Source of the DNA: Sphingobacterium humi
GTDB lineage: Bacteria > Bacteroidota > Bacteroidia > Sphingobacteriales > Sphingobacteriaceae
DNA length: 64,000 bases
Assembly (NCBI RefSeq): GCF_009768885.1
Contig: NZ_WSQA01000018.1
Location: 16,983-80,982, forward strand
Direction of reading: 5' to 3'
Shown here: positions 18,004 to 25,512 of the stretch, piece after piece
How positions within the stretch are numbered: position 1 is the stretch's first letter
Layout: the number at the start of each line of letters is the position of its first letter
The notes under the pieces: model-generated
Database searches by the model: none
What the model saw: the letters and a program-made list of their open reading frames with translations, nothing else
What the model was told of the DNA's origin: nothing
Program-made: the position numbers and the translations under genes

Positions 18004-18582
18004 CTAATATTTAACGCCGTTCCAAATAATTTCTAGTAATTGATCGATCTCTTCTTTTTCCACCTTTTTCTTTGTCCATATGCAATTGCGAATCAGGGTG
18101 ATAGGGCCGCCAAGGAACATGGAGATTAATAATCGAACACTTAAATCTTTTAAATGTTTTTCTCGCTTTCCCAGTTCCAAAAAATGCCATAGTTTGTTGC
18201 GCTCGGGTTTCTGCACGAAGACATTATTTCGCACCTCCTCGTAAAAAGGCGAGCCGTAAAACTGATCTAAAAAACTGAACAGTTCGATATGGCCTAGGTA
18301 AAACACAATCCAACGGCGAAAGACAATCTCAAACTTCTCCTGGTAGGAGAGCTCGGGATCGATCTTGTCAAATACGGCGGAGTTGAGTTTTTCCTTGCAA
18401 TACCAATACAGTTCAATAATCAAATCTTCCTTCGAAGGGAAGTAATGATAAATAGAGCCAACCGCCACTTCGGCATGTTTGGCGATTTTACTCATAGGGC
18501 TGCCATGGAATCCATAGAGATGGATAAAATGCAGGGTACTGAGGAAAATCTGCTCTTTTTTGTCTGTCAATTGAATGTTCAT
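18004..18582 (-). CDS. TetR/AcrR-family transcriptional regulator
   Basis: A 192-residue regulator with an N-terminal helix-turn-helix at about residues 8-52 (FLSTLHFIHLYGFHGSPMSKIAKHAEVAVGSIYHYFPSKEDLIIELY). The ligand-binding half is all-helical and unrelated in detail to well-known members. Being first in the efflux operon, it very likely represses its own transcript. A GAATG-TT-CATTC inverted repeat overlaps its start codon and lies just downstream of the -7 box, a fitting operator position. The effector is unknown. Confidence 0.9.
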   Translation of the reverse strand: MNIQLTDKKEQIFLSTLHFIHLYGFHGSPMSKIAKHAEVAVGSIYHYFPSKEDLIIELYWYCKEKLNSAVFDKIDPELSYQEKFEIVFRRWIVFYLGHIELFSFLDQFYGSPFYEEVRNNVFVQKPERNKLWHFLELGKREKHLKDLSVRLLISMFLGGPITLIRNCIWTKKKVEKEEIDQLLEIIWNGVKY

Positions 18583-18597
18583 TCGGTTGCAAATGTA
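18573..18597 (-). promoter_or_regulatory. Promoter and likely TetR operator of the efflux operon
   Basis: On the minus strand TACATTTG (18597-18590) matches the -7 consensus. GAATG (18573-18577), TT, CATTC (18580-18584) is a perfect inverted repeat overlapping the ATG at 18582. A repressor bound there would block the start of transcription. Confidence 0.6.
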
Positions 18598-18671
18598 GGC
18601 ATTTTAAAGGGGGAATTGTGTCAAAAAATCGTTATAATTACCCTTTTCAAGCGGCATAAAAAATCCCAATG

Positions 18672-18732
18672 TTAACAAATTGTTAAATTTCACAAAAGCC
18701 CTTGACTTGTGTAGAAAATACACTTACCTTTG
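18672..18732 (+). promoter_or_regulatory. Promoter with two palindromes, driving a candidate small RNA
   Basis: TTG (18702-18704) and TACCTTTG (18725-18732) are separated by 20 bp, an almost ideal Bacteroidota promoter. TTAACAA-A-TTGTTAA lies upstream at 18672-18686, and GTGTA-N5-TACAC lies between the two boxes at 18709-18723. Both are potential operator sites. No plus-strand gene follows for almost 9 kb. Confidence 0.65.
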
Positions 18733-18737
18733 TGGTA

Positions 18738-18808
18738 TCATAATTTAGGTTTATAATTGGTTATTAAAGGTTTTCATTCTCCCCGTTTGAAAACCTTTAT
18801 CTTTTTAT
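18738..18808 (+). ncRNA. Candidate ~70-nt small RNA
   Basis: The transcript predicted from the TACCTTTG promoter would begin near 18738 and end at an intrinsic terminator: TAAAGGTTTTC (18765-18775) pairs with GAAAACCTTTA (18789-18799), followed by TCTTTTTAT. There is no credible reading frame inside. It is divergent from the TetR gene. It is not a member of an RNA family I recognise, so the call rests on promoter plus terminator alone. Confidence 0.45.
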
Positions 18809-18875
18809 AGCAAGACCGGTTAATAAGATGAAAATCTAAGAATTAGGTGAGGAATTACACATTTGTTTAGGTAAT

Positions 18876-18932
18876 CTGTCAAGGTGATCTGTCATGGTGT
18901 TGCCATGGTGTTGTCATGGTGTTGTCATCGTG
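18876..18932 (+). repeat. 11-bp tandem repeat leading into a palindromic repeat
   Basis: Units of (C/T)TGTCATGGTG with small changes occur at 18889-18899, 18900-18910, 18911-18921 and 18922-18932, with a further one at 18876-18886 separated by 2 bp. The last unit is also the first 11 bases of the dispersed repeat copy that follows. Confidence 0.75.
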
Positions 18933-18963
18933 AGCGGAGTCGAACGACTGGTACGTCAATGCA
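18922..18963 (+). repeat. REP-like dispersed repeat, copy 1
   Basis: Core GTCGAACGACTGGTACGTC preceded by GTCATCGTGAGCGGA. It is paired with an inverted copy at 19040-19087; further copies lie at 63119, 63206 and 63440. Confidence 0.8.
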
Positions 18964-19039
18964 ATCAAACATGTTTTTCATATTTGTCATCACTTGTTTT
19001 TTCTCCACAATTTTAATTAAGTAGATATGTTTTTTTGAG

Positions 19040-19112
19040 TGCATTGACGTACCAGTCGTTCGTCCTTCGACTTCGCTCAGGATGACAAAGCGGATGACAA
19101 AGCGGATGACAA
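19040..19112 (-). repeat. REP-like dispersed repeat, copy 2 (inverted), with 12-bp tandem tail
   Basis: Bases 19040-19087 are the reverse complement of the copy 1 family, with a small insertion next to the core. The outer end continues as 2.7 units of GATGACAAAGCG (19081-19092, 19093-19104, 19105-19112). Copies 1 and 2 face each other about 76 bp apart, like a REPIN or small MITE. Confidence 0.75.
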
Positions 19113-19198
19113 TTACGCTATAAAAAAAACTACGACCCACCTTCCACCCACCTCCCTTCTTCCAACGCTTTTTACGCCCCATTTCTCTCCCCATCATC

Positions 19199-19259
19199 AC
19201 CCCTTTGCCAACGCCTTTGAAAGGGGTTTGAATTGGGTTTGAAAGGGGAGTGAAAGGGG
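19199..19259. repeat. G/C-block repeat, second family, copy A
   Basis: About 61 bp with the plan ACCCCTT ... AAAGGGG ... GGGT ... GAAAGGGGAG ... AAGGGG. It aligns over its full length, with roughly 70% identity by eye, to 62761-62821. Both copies lie in non-coding DNA next to the REP-like family. No reading frame of value spans it. Confidence 0.6.
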
Positions 19260-19275
19260 ACAAAGCCGAACAAGA

Positions 19276-19300
19276 AAGCCGGCTATTCCTAGCCGGCTCT
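19276..19300 (-). terminator. Hairpin after the nirK-nirV-SCO genes
   Basis: AGCCGGCTA (19277-19285) pairs with TAGCCGGCT (19290-19298) around TTCC. The T-run on the minus strand is poor, so efficiency is uncertain. Confidence 0.55.
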
Positions 19301-19324
19301 TGCGAACATTTAATTGTTGGTATA

Positions 19325-19954
19325 TTATAGGTTATTCGCTTCTTTTTCGATGGCTTGTATGGTTGGGCTGTAATCTACGCCTAACCCTTCTTGCTGATAG
19401 ACCAATTCGCCGGCGCCGTTAAACAGGCTGATGATGTTGGAGTGGGAGAAGTCGATGGGGGAGATCTGCTTGTAATTGACGGCCAGGGTGGCGGCAAATT
19501 CTCGGGTGCTTTCTTCGTCGGAACGGAGAAAGAGCCATTGGGGGCCATCCATTTCGTTTTCTTTAGCGAAGGCTTTCAAGCGTTCCGGCGTATCGACCTT
19601 CGGATCGATGCTCACCAAGAGGTATTTGATGTTTGCTTTGTTCTTGGAGGCCACGGTTTTCTCGATATGGCGCATATCGGCCACTAAGCGTGGACAGGCG
19701 GCCTGGCAGGAGGTGTATATCATGGCGACGACCACAATATTTCCTTGTAGGTCTTTTAATTCCATTTCTTGACCATCCTGATTGGTCCATTTTGCAGGTA
19801 AGTTATAAACCGAGAGTTCAGAAAGGTCTTCCGTCAGGGTGGGTTGTTTTTCTGTTTGTGGGCTGTCTTCTGCTGGCTTAGATTGGCAGCCGATCAGGCT
19901 CATGGCCATCAGGAAGCTGGCCATAGCACTGTAAATTATTCTTTTCATAATCAT
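19325..19954 (-). CDS. SCO1/SenC-family copper chaperone lipoprotein
   Basis: A 209-residue thioredoxin-fold protein anchored by a lipobox (SLIGC, Cys23). The copper/thiol motif CQAAC has Cys83 and Cys87, and the third ligand His171 lies in DFSHSNI. Such proteins deliver copper to cytochrome oxidases or copper enzymes; here it closes the nirK gene group, so loading of the NirK copper sites is the likely job. ATG codons at 19954 and 19948 are both possible starts. A second SCO protein is encoded at 25938. Confidence 0.88.
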   Translation of the reverse strand: MIMKRIIYSAMASFLMAMSLIGCQSKPAEDSPQTEKQPTLTEDLSELSVYNLPAKWTNQDGQEMELKDLQGNIVVVAMIYTSCQAACPRLVADMRHIEKTVASKNKANIKYLLVSIDPKVDTPERLKAFAKENEMDGPQWLFLRSDEESTREFAATLAVNYKQISPIDFSHSNIISLFNGAGELVYQQEGLGVDYSPTIQAIEKEANNL

Positions 19955-19970
19955 ATTCGTTAAAGAGGCT

Positions 19971-20732
19971 TTACCTCGCGCAGCGGAACCCTAAATTCCT
20001 GCTGCTATAATTAGCTTTCATACTACCGCGAAAGGCATAACGCATAAAGGCGGCATAGTTCATTAAATCACTGGCATTCACGGAAGCACCACCGCAAAAT
20101 AGGTTGCTATCCTCACCCTTGTCTTTCCGCGATTCGCCGGATAAAAAGATGGAGTTGAAATCGGCCGTCCATTCCCACACCAAGCCATGCATATCATAGA
20201 CGCCCCAAACGTTTTTAAAGGTACTGCCCACCGGGTTGTTAAATGTTTTGGAGGTTTCATACCAGCGCAGGATGTATTGGTTGTAGGATTCTTTTTTTCG
20301 GGCGTCCAGTTGTTTGGCATCGGCCATGGCCGCATATTCCCATTCGTCCATACTAGGCAGCCTTTTTCCTTTGCTCTCGCAGTATTTTTTGGCGGCAAAC
20401 CAAGAAACTTGTGTTACCGGTGCTTTGGGGTTGGCGGCACCAAAATCCAGATCCCCTTTCCAATAACCCAAATAAGACTTGTCGGCAAAGATCCGCTTGA
20501 TGGTCGACTTGCGGTAAGCCGGGTTCTTTTTTAGGAAGTCTAGGAAATCTTGATTGGTAACGGGGTAGATGTCCAATTGAAAGGCGGCCACTTGAACCGG
20601 CTTTTTATCGGCAGAGCCATACAGGGGGATATAGCTTCCTTTTTTTATCTGTACCATATCCTGCCCATGCAACGAGAGGTTTCCAAGGAGCATAAAGAAT
20701 AAGCAGGATAGGGTATAGATGGTTGTTTTCAT
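19971..20732 (-). CDS. nirV: Formylglycine-generating-enzyme-like protein, NirV type
   Basis: A 253-residue exported protein with a signal peptide and a SUMF1/FGE-sulfatase domain: FQLDIYPVTNQDFLDFLKKNP near residue 52, TQVSWFAAKKYCESKGKRLPSMDEWEYAA near 106, and the end motif SSRNLGFRCAR. It starts one base after the nirK stop, so it is translationally coupled to it. Proteins of this family beside nirK are called NirV in rhizobia and related denitrifiers; their role is not settled. The two adjacent active-site cysteines of true formylglycine enzymes are not evident, so sulfatase activation is unlikely. Confidence 0.78.
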   Translation of the reverse strand: MKTTIYTLSCLFFMLLGNLSLHGQDMVQIKKGSYIPLYGSADKKPVQVAAFQLDIYPVTNQDFLDFLKKNPAYRKSTIKRIFADKSYLGYWKGDLDFGAANPKAPVTQVSWFAAKKYCESKGKRLPSMDEWEYAAMADAKQLDARKKESYNQYILRWYETSKTFNNPVGSTFKNVWGVYDMHGLVWEWTADFNSIFLSGESRKDKGEDSNLFCGGASVNASDLMNYAAFMRYAFRGSMKANYSSRNLGFRCAR

Positions 20733-20733
20733 G

Positions 20734-22176
20734 TTATTTTCCGCGATGATTTTTAATATCTGCAGGGCTCAGCACTGTTTTATTATTGCCCCAGTTGTTA
20801 TATACATAATTCAGCACGTCGGCCACTTCCTGGTCGGAGAGGGTTTGGCTCGGCATCACCGAGTTGTACTTCTGTCCGTTCACGGTAATTTCACCTTTTA
20901 CGCCATTCAATACGGCGTCAATAGCTTTATCCTTGCTGTTGTTGAGGTAATCGGATTTGGCGAGCGGCGGGAATACCCCTTTTACGCCTTGGCCTTCGCT
21001 TTGGTGACAGGCAAGACAGGTGCGGCTGAAAATCGCTTTTCCATCAGCAATGGATTGCTCGGGCGTTTTGGCCACAGTGGATTCCACTTTCTTGCTGCTC
21101 GGCATTTTTTGAATGGTTCCCCCTTCCGGTAGGTAGATGCCATCCATCTGTTTTCCGGAATAGATTTTCGGGTTTTCCTCGCCTTCAATTTTCATCATAC
21201 CTAAGGCTCCTTTGTTGAAGGCCCTGAAGATGGAATGGTCTACCAACACTAAGGTGCCCGGTACATCCACTTTAAATTCAACGATGGCAGCACCGCCGGC
21301 CGGAATCAAGGTGGTTTGGATATTTTTATTGATAAGGTCGCCACCTTCCACATGCACGCGGTCGAATATCTCGCCGATTACGTGGAAAGAAGAAACCAAG
21401 TTTGGTCCACCATTTCCCACAAACAGGCGGATGGTTTCTCCTACTTTAGCTTGCAAGGCATTATCGTTTACCAAGGCGTTTACATGGCCATTGAATACCA
21501 CATAATCAGCTTCTTCTTTAATGGCCTTGTTCATATCAAAAGCTTGCAGGCCTTTATCGCCATAGCCGCCTTCGGTGTAGAAATCGCCCTGCATCACATA
21601 ATATTCGCGATCTACAGGTGCTAAACCACCCTCAGGTTCCACGAGGATCAAGCCGTACATGCCGTTGGCAATATGCATACCTACAGGTGCAGTGGCACAA
21701 TGGTAAACATAGAGGCCCGGATTTAAGCATTTGAAAGAGAAGGTTACCTCGTGACCAGGCGCTACCAAGGAAGATTCCGCACCACCACCAGGGCCAGTTA
21801 CGGCATGGAGGTCGATATTATGGGGTAGCTTATTGTCGGGGTGGTTTTTCAATAAGAATTCCACTTCATCGCCTACGCGTGTGCGGATAAATTGGCCGGG
21901 AACAGAGCCCCCGAACGTCCAATAGGTATATTTTACGCCATCTACAATTTCACCTTCACATTCTAGGATTTCCAGATCTACTTTTAATTTGGTTGCCGCA
22001 CGATTGCCGATGGGTTTTGGAACATGGGGAGGCGATGTCAATTCAGCTTGCGCTTCTCCTTTCACTTCAATTTTACTGCTATCGATCGGTTTTTCGCTGG
22101 CTGTATTTTGCTTACAGCCCCATGCCGCCAGTGCCAGAACGCAAAGCATGCTGTATAACTTCATGTTGTTTTTCAT
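20734..22176 (-). CDS. nirK: Copper nitrite reductase fused to a C-terminal cytochrome c domain
   Basis: Reduces nitrite to nitric oxide in the periplasm. The 480-residue protein has a lipobox (AAWGC, Cys21), two cupredoxin domains and a cytochrome c tail. Type 1 copper ligands are His119, Cys160, His168 and Met173; type 2 ligands are His124, His159 and the histidine in SSFHVIGEIF. The catalytic aspartate is Asp122 in HNIDLHA. The heme motif CLACH is at 387-391 with a likely axial Met441. The fused heme should accept electrons directly from cytochromes or azurin, whose gene lies two genes upstream. Inverted repeats upstream suggest regulated expression. Confidence 0.93.
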   Translation of the reverse strand: MKNNMKLYSMLCVLALAAWGCKQNTASEKPIDSSKIEVKGEAQAELTSPPHVPKPIGNRAATKLKVDLEILECEGEIVDGVKYTYWTFGGSVPGQFIRTRVGDEVEFLLKNHPDNKLPHNIDLHAVTGPGGGAESSLVAPGHEVTFSFKCLNPGLYVYHCATAPVGMHIANGMYGLILVEPEGGLAPVDREYYVMQGDFYTEGGYGDKGLQAFDMNKAIKEEADYVVFNGHVNALVNDNALQAKVGETIRLFVGNGGPNLVSSFHVIGEIFDRVHVEGGDLINKNIQTTLIPAGGAAIVEFKVDVPGTLVLVDHSIFRAFNKGALGMMKIEGEENPKIYSGKQMDGIYLPEGGTIQKMPSSKKVESTVAKTPEQSIADGKAIFSRTCLACHQSEGQGVKGVFPPLAKSDYLNNSKDKAIDAVLNGVKGEITVNGQKYNSVMPSQTLSDQEVADVLNYVYNNWGNNKTVLSPADIKNHRGK

Positions 22177-22192
22177 AGGATTGGATTTTTAA

Positions 22193-22207
22193 ATGAATCG
22201 GATTCAT
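22193..22207. promoter_or_regulatory. Inverted repeat just upstream of nirK
   Basis: ATGAATC-G-GATTCAT is a perfect 7-bp-arm palindrome lying 17 bp before the nirK ATG, in the expected 5' untranslated region. It could be an operator or an mRNA hairpin. Confidence 0.45.
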
Positions 22208-22278
22208 TGTTATTTCAATAGTAAATTTAGGGGTGAAACAGCTTTTAAAACATGATGAAGGCCGTTTAAAAAAGTAAG

Positions 22279-22299
22279 TGTCATTACATTTTCATGACA
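22279..22299. promoter_or_regulatory. TGTCAT-N9-ATGACA candidate operator for nirK
   Basis: A perfect 6-bp-arm inverted repeat about 105 bp upstream of the nirK ATG. Possible -7 boxes on the minus strand (TAAATTTA at 22229-22222 or TACTATTG at 22223-22216) would put it about 70 to 77 bp before the transcript start, where class I activators often bind. It does not match the FNR consensus. Confidence 0.4.
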
Positions 22300-22337
22300 A
22301 TTGAAAATAGGCCTACCTCATTGTTGAACGGTCTGTG

Positions 22338-22374
22338 ATAAAAAGTAGAGGACAGGAAGATATCCTCTACTTTT
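22338..22374 (-). terminator. Terminator after the NO reductase gene
   Basis: AAAAGTAGAGGA (22341-22352) pairs with TCCTCTACTTTT (22363-22374); on the minus strand T residues follow the stem. Confidence 0.8.
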
Positions 22375-22403
22375 AGGTTCAACTTATACCCGCTTGGTAA
22401 AGC

Positions 22404-24647
22404 TTAGGGTTTCGTATGCTTGTTTTTCAAGGTTAATTCAAAGACAAACCAGGCGCAGGCAAAAATACCGATGGCAAATAAGACATCTCCTGGCGTACGC
22501 ATCCATTTCAGGAAGACCATGCCTGGTTTTTGCATTAATTCAGCCGATCGGGCATACCACATGCCTTTGCTGATGCTTTCTACGGCCTGCCAAATGCCAA
22601 TTGGTAGTAAACTGAGGAGGGCCATGCCCAATAGGCCAAAGTTTAAGCTCCAGAAACCGATTTTAAGGAGTTTATCGTTCCAGGTTACGTGTCGGTATAA
22701 ACTGCGTAGCACAAAGAGCATTAGGCCGATGCCCAGCATCCCATAGACACCGAATAGGGCGGTATGGCCATGCAGGGGCGTGGTGTTTAAGCCTTGGACA
22801 TAATACAGGGCGATGGGCGGGTTGATGATAAAACCGAACACACCGGCACCTAGGAAGTTCCAGAAGGCCACCGATATCATAAAATAGATGGGCCATTTAT
22901 AATCGGCCAACCATTTGGTGGCTTTCGAGATTTTATAGTTATGGTAAGCCTCAAATCCGATAATGGTTAAGGGCACAACTTCCAATGCACTAAAGGTGGC
23001 ACCTAAGGCCATAACGGCTGTAGGCGTACCGGAGAAGTACAGGTGGTGGAAGGTTCCTAAGATACCACCAGAGAGGAAGATGATGGTCGAGAAGAGCACA
23101 CTGGCGGTGGCACTTTTAGGTTTCAATAGGCCTAATCGCACAAAAAGGAACGCCATCACCACGGTTGCAAATACTTCAAAGAAGCCTTCTACCCACAGGT
23201 GTACCACCCACCAGCGCCAATATTCGGCGATGGCTAAGTTGGTTTGTCGGCCCCACATTAATCCGGCACCATAGAACAGCGCGATGGCCGAGCAGGAAAT
23301 CAGGAACATAATGATGAGGTTCTTTTCTTCGCCGCCGTTTTTGAGGATCGGAATTAAAGGACGAATCATTAAGGCCAGCCATACAAAGAGGCCTACGAAG
23401 AGGAAGAGCTGCCAGAATCGGCCTAAATCAACATATTCATAGCCTTGGTGACCAAACCAGAAGTTCTGGATCAGGTTTAGTTTTTGCATCACGCCAAACC
23501 ACTGACCTACCATCGATCCAACGACAATAATCAATAGCGCGATAAACAGGAAGTTGACACCGAAGACTTGGAATTTAGGATCTTTGCCCGATACGGCCGG
23601 CGCAATGTATAAGCCGGTGGCCAGCCAGGCCGTGGCTATCCAAAAGATCGCTAATTGCGTATGCCAGGTTCGGGTAACAGCATAAGGCAGGAATTGATCG
23701 ATCGGGATGCCGTAGAGGCCATCGCCCTCCACGCCATAGTGAGCTGTTACAATGCCGAGGCCCACCTGTACCAGCATCAATAGGCTAACTACCCAGAAAT
23801 ACTTTTTAACCAGTCGCATGGAAGGGGTAATGCCTTGGCGCAAAATCGGGTCTTCGGCAGGGTAGAGCAATTCATCGTCTTCCCCCTGTTTTACCTGCCA
23901 GAGCACCAAAGCACCTACGGCAAAGATTAACAGAATAATACTGACGCCAGACCAGGCCAATAGGTCCATGGTTACCTCATTGCCTACCAGTTTTTCATTG
24001 GGCCAGTTATGGGTATAGGATACGCTGGATCCGGGGCGTTCCGTTACGGTTGCCCAGGTGGCCCAGAAGAAGAAGGCATTCATTTTCTCCATCCGCGTAT
24101 CATCGTTGATGGCATTCTCGGGAATGGCGTAATCTTTCCGCAATTGGTCGAATTTTGGATCGTTGCGGAATAAGCCTTGGTAATAGTTGGATAATTCCTG
24201 AATGGCCGAAACGCGGTCGGCATCAATTTGCAGCGTTTTGGTTTCCGGATTATAGGTGTTTTTACGGATGTTCGTTTTTAAGCGGGATTCCAAGAGGGCT
24301 TGTTGTTCCTCTGGGAGGTCTTGATAGCCTTTTGCATATTCGCGTTGGGCATACAGATCGAGTAGGTGTAGGGCTTCACGGTGTAGCCAATCTGCCGTCC
24401 AATCGGGAGCCACATAAGCGCCGTGACCCCAAATGGAGCCGACCTCTTGCCCACCCATACTCTGCCAGATGTTTTGCCCATCTTTGATATCTGCTGCGGT
24501 AAAGATAACCGTACCTTGGCTATCGACAATTTTTTCGGGAACAGGAGGGGATACTTGGTAGATTTCATAGCCATAGTAGAGCAAGACGCCGAAAGACAAC
24601 AAGACGACCAGGATGAAGGTCCACCATAATTTTTTTTCTTTATTCAT
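22404..24647 (-). CDS. norB: Quinol-dependent nitric oxide reductase (qNor)
   Basis: Reduces two NO to N2O using quinol. The 747-residue protein has the long N-terminal periplasmic extension of qNor (residues ~30-225, with GQNIWQSMGGQEVGSIWGHGAYVAPDWTADWLHREAL) and about 14 membrane helices. The heme-copper-oxidase-like core carries histidines in TRTWHTQLAIFW, the non-heme iron histidine/glutamate motif VVHLWVEGFFEVFATV, the double histidine GTFHHLYFSG and the heme histidines in LNTTPLHGHTALFGVYG. A single polypeptide replaces NorB plus NorC. It lies between nirK and azurin; the nirK product NO is its substrate. Confidence 0.95.
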   Translation of the reverse strand: MNKEKKLWWTFILVVLLSFGVLLYYGYEIYQVSPPVPEKIVDSQGTVIFTAADIKDGQNIWQSMGGQEVGSIWGHGAYVAPDWTADWLHREALHLLDLYAQREYAKGYQDLPEEQQALLESRLKTNIRKNTYNPETKTLQIDADRVSAIQELSNYYQGLFRNDPKFDQLRKDYAIPENAINDDTRMEKMNAFFFWATWATVTERPGSSVSYTHNWPNEKLVGNEVTMDLLAWSGVSIILLIFAVGALVLWQVKQGEDDELLYPAEDPILRQGITPSMRLVKKYFWVVSLLMLVQVGLGIVTAHYGVEGDGLYGIPIDQFLPYAVTRTWHTQLAIFWIATAWLATGLYIAPAVSGKDPKFQVFGVNFLFIALLIIVVGSMVGQWFGVMQKLNLIQNFWFGHQGYEYVDLGRFWQLFLFVGLFVWLALMIRPLIPILKNGGEEKNLIIMFLISCSAIALFYGAGLMWGRQTNLAIAEYWRWWVVHLWVEGFFEVFATVVMAFLFVRLGLLKPKSATASVLFSTIIFLSGGILGTFHHLYFSGTPTAVMALGATFSALEVVPLTIIGFEAYHNYKISKATKWLADYKWPIYFMISVAFWNFLGAGVFGFIINPPIALYYVQGLNTTPLHGHTALFGVYGMLGIGLMLFVLRSLYRHVTWNDKLLKIGFWSLNFGLLGMALLSLLPIGIWQAVESISKGMWYARSAELMQKPGMVFLKWMRTPGDVLFAIGIFACAWFVFELTLKNKHTKP

Positions 24648-24671
24648 TTTTCATGGGTGTTAAGATGATAA

Positions 24672-24699
24672 AGACCGTGCTTCATAGCCCGCACGGTCT
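24672..24699 (-). terminator. Hairpin between azurin and NO reductase genes
   Basis: AGACCGTGC (24672-24680) pairs with GCACGGTCT (24691-24699) with a 10-base loop. A short T stretch follows on the minus strand; it may allow part read-through into the NO reductase gene. Confidence 0.55.
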
Positions 24700-24709
24700 G
24701 TGTGGATGC

Positions 24710-25255
24710 TTATTCAGCGATGATTTTCCCTTTCATGATGCCGACGTGGCCCGGGAAGGAACAAATGAAATCGTAGGTGCCGGCTTCGGTCAGGGTAAAG
24801 TCGATGCTGGTTTCCTCGCCTCCTCCAATGAGTTTGGTATGGGCGATTACCTCATCCCCCGCAGGGATATAATCCGTGTCTTTCGCGTTGATGGCTGATT
24901 CGGCAAATTTGGTCACATCGGTGCCTGCTTTTAGCACCACCAGGTTGTGGCCCATGACCTCTTTGGCCATTTTGCCCACATGTTTTAACGTAAGATGAAT
25001 CGGTTCGCCGGCTTTCACCTTCAGCTCGTTGACATTAAACTGCATCTGATCGTTGCTCTCTACCACAAGGGTATTGGAGCTTGTACTTGCGGAAGGGCTT
25101 TCTGCGGTGCTGCTTGTAGGTTCGCTGGTTTCTGCGGCATGCTCGTGTTGGGCATGATCGTTTTGTGCAGCTGAATTATCCGCAGAATTTCCACAAGAAG
25201 CTAAAAATAATCCTGTTATACAGGCGATAGTCATGATGTTAAATGTCTTTTTCAT
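24710..25255 (-). CDS. Azurin (blue copper protein)
   Basis: A periplasmic type 1 copper electron carrier, 181 residues. It has a lipobox (LASC, Cys21) and a Ser/Glu/His-rich linker to about residue 60. The azurin domain then carries the ligands His103 (VMGHNLV), Cys165, His170 and Met174 (CSFPGHVGIM), with exactly the C-x4-H-x3-M spacing of azurin. It probably donates electrons to NirK or to the fused cytochrome c. It is transcribed in the same direction as the downstream NO reductase and nirK genes. Confidence 0.93.
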   Translation of the reverse strand: MKKTFNIMTIACITGLFLASCGNSADNSAAQNDHAQHEHAAETSEPTSSTAESPSASTSSNTLVVESNDQMQFNVNELKVKAGEPIHLTLKHVGKMAKEVMGHNLVVLKAGTDVTKFAESAINAKDTDYIPAGDEVIAHTKLIGGGEETSIDFTLTEAGTYDFICSFPGHVGIMKGKIIAE

Positions 25256-25276
25256 ATGTTAATTTCATTTACGACA

Positions 25277-25296
25277 AATTTGTCTGTTTTGAATAT
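25277..25296. promoter_or_regulatory. GACAAATTTGTC palindrome upstream of azurin
   Basis: A perfect 12-bp palindrome about 20 bp before the azurin ATG, close to where the core promoter should lie. No TAnnTTTG box is evident. The 257-bp gap between the azurin and cytochrome genes holds this site, the cytochrome c terminator and nothing else I can identify. Confidence 0.35.
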
Positions 25297-25452
25297 GAAA
25301 AAAAGTTCGATTCATCACATTTTAGCGTGAGTGTGGTAATATATTGGATAAAATGGGAGGTTTGTAGTAGAATGACTACAGAAATAGGGGCGGTTAAAGG
25401 ATTTAGTAAGGCATTGGATTTTGAGGGGATGGGAAATGGAGGAGATATAGGT

Positions 25453-25491
25453 AAAAAAAACGGGATCTATGTTGTACATAAATCCCGTTTT
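25453..25491 (-). terminator. Terminator after the cytochrome c gene
   Basis: AAAACGGGAT (25457-25466) pairs with ATCCCGTTTT (25482-25491); the loop can form a small inner stem. A run of eight T follows the stem on the minus strand. Confidence 0.8.
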
Positions 25492-25512
25492 AGGTCAGTG
25501 TTTGCTGATCTA

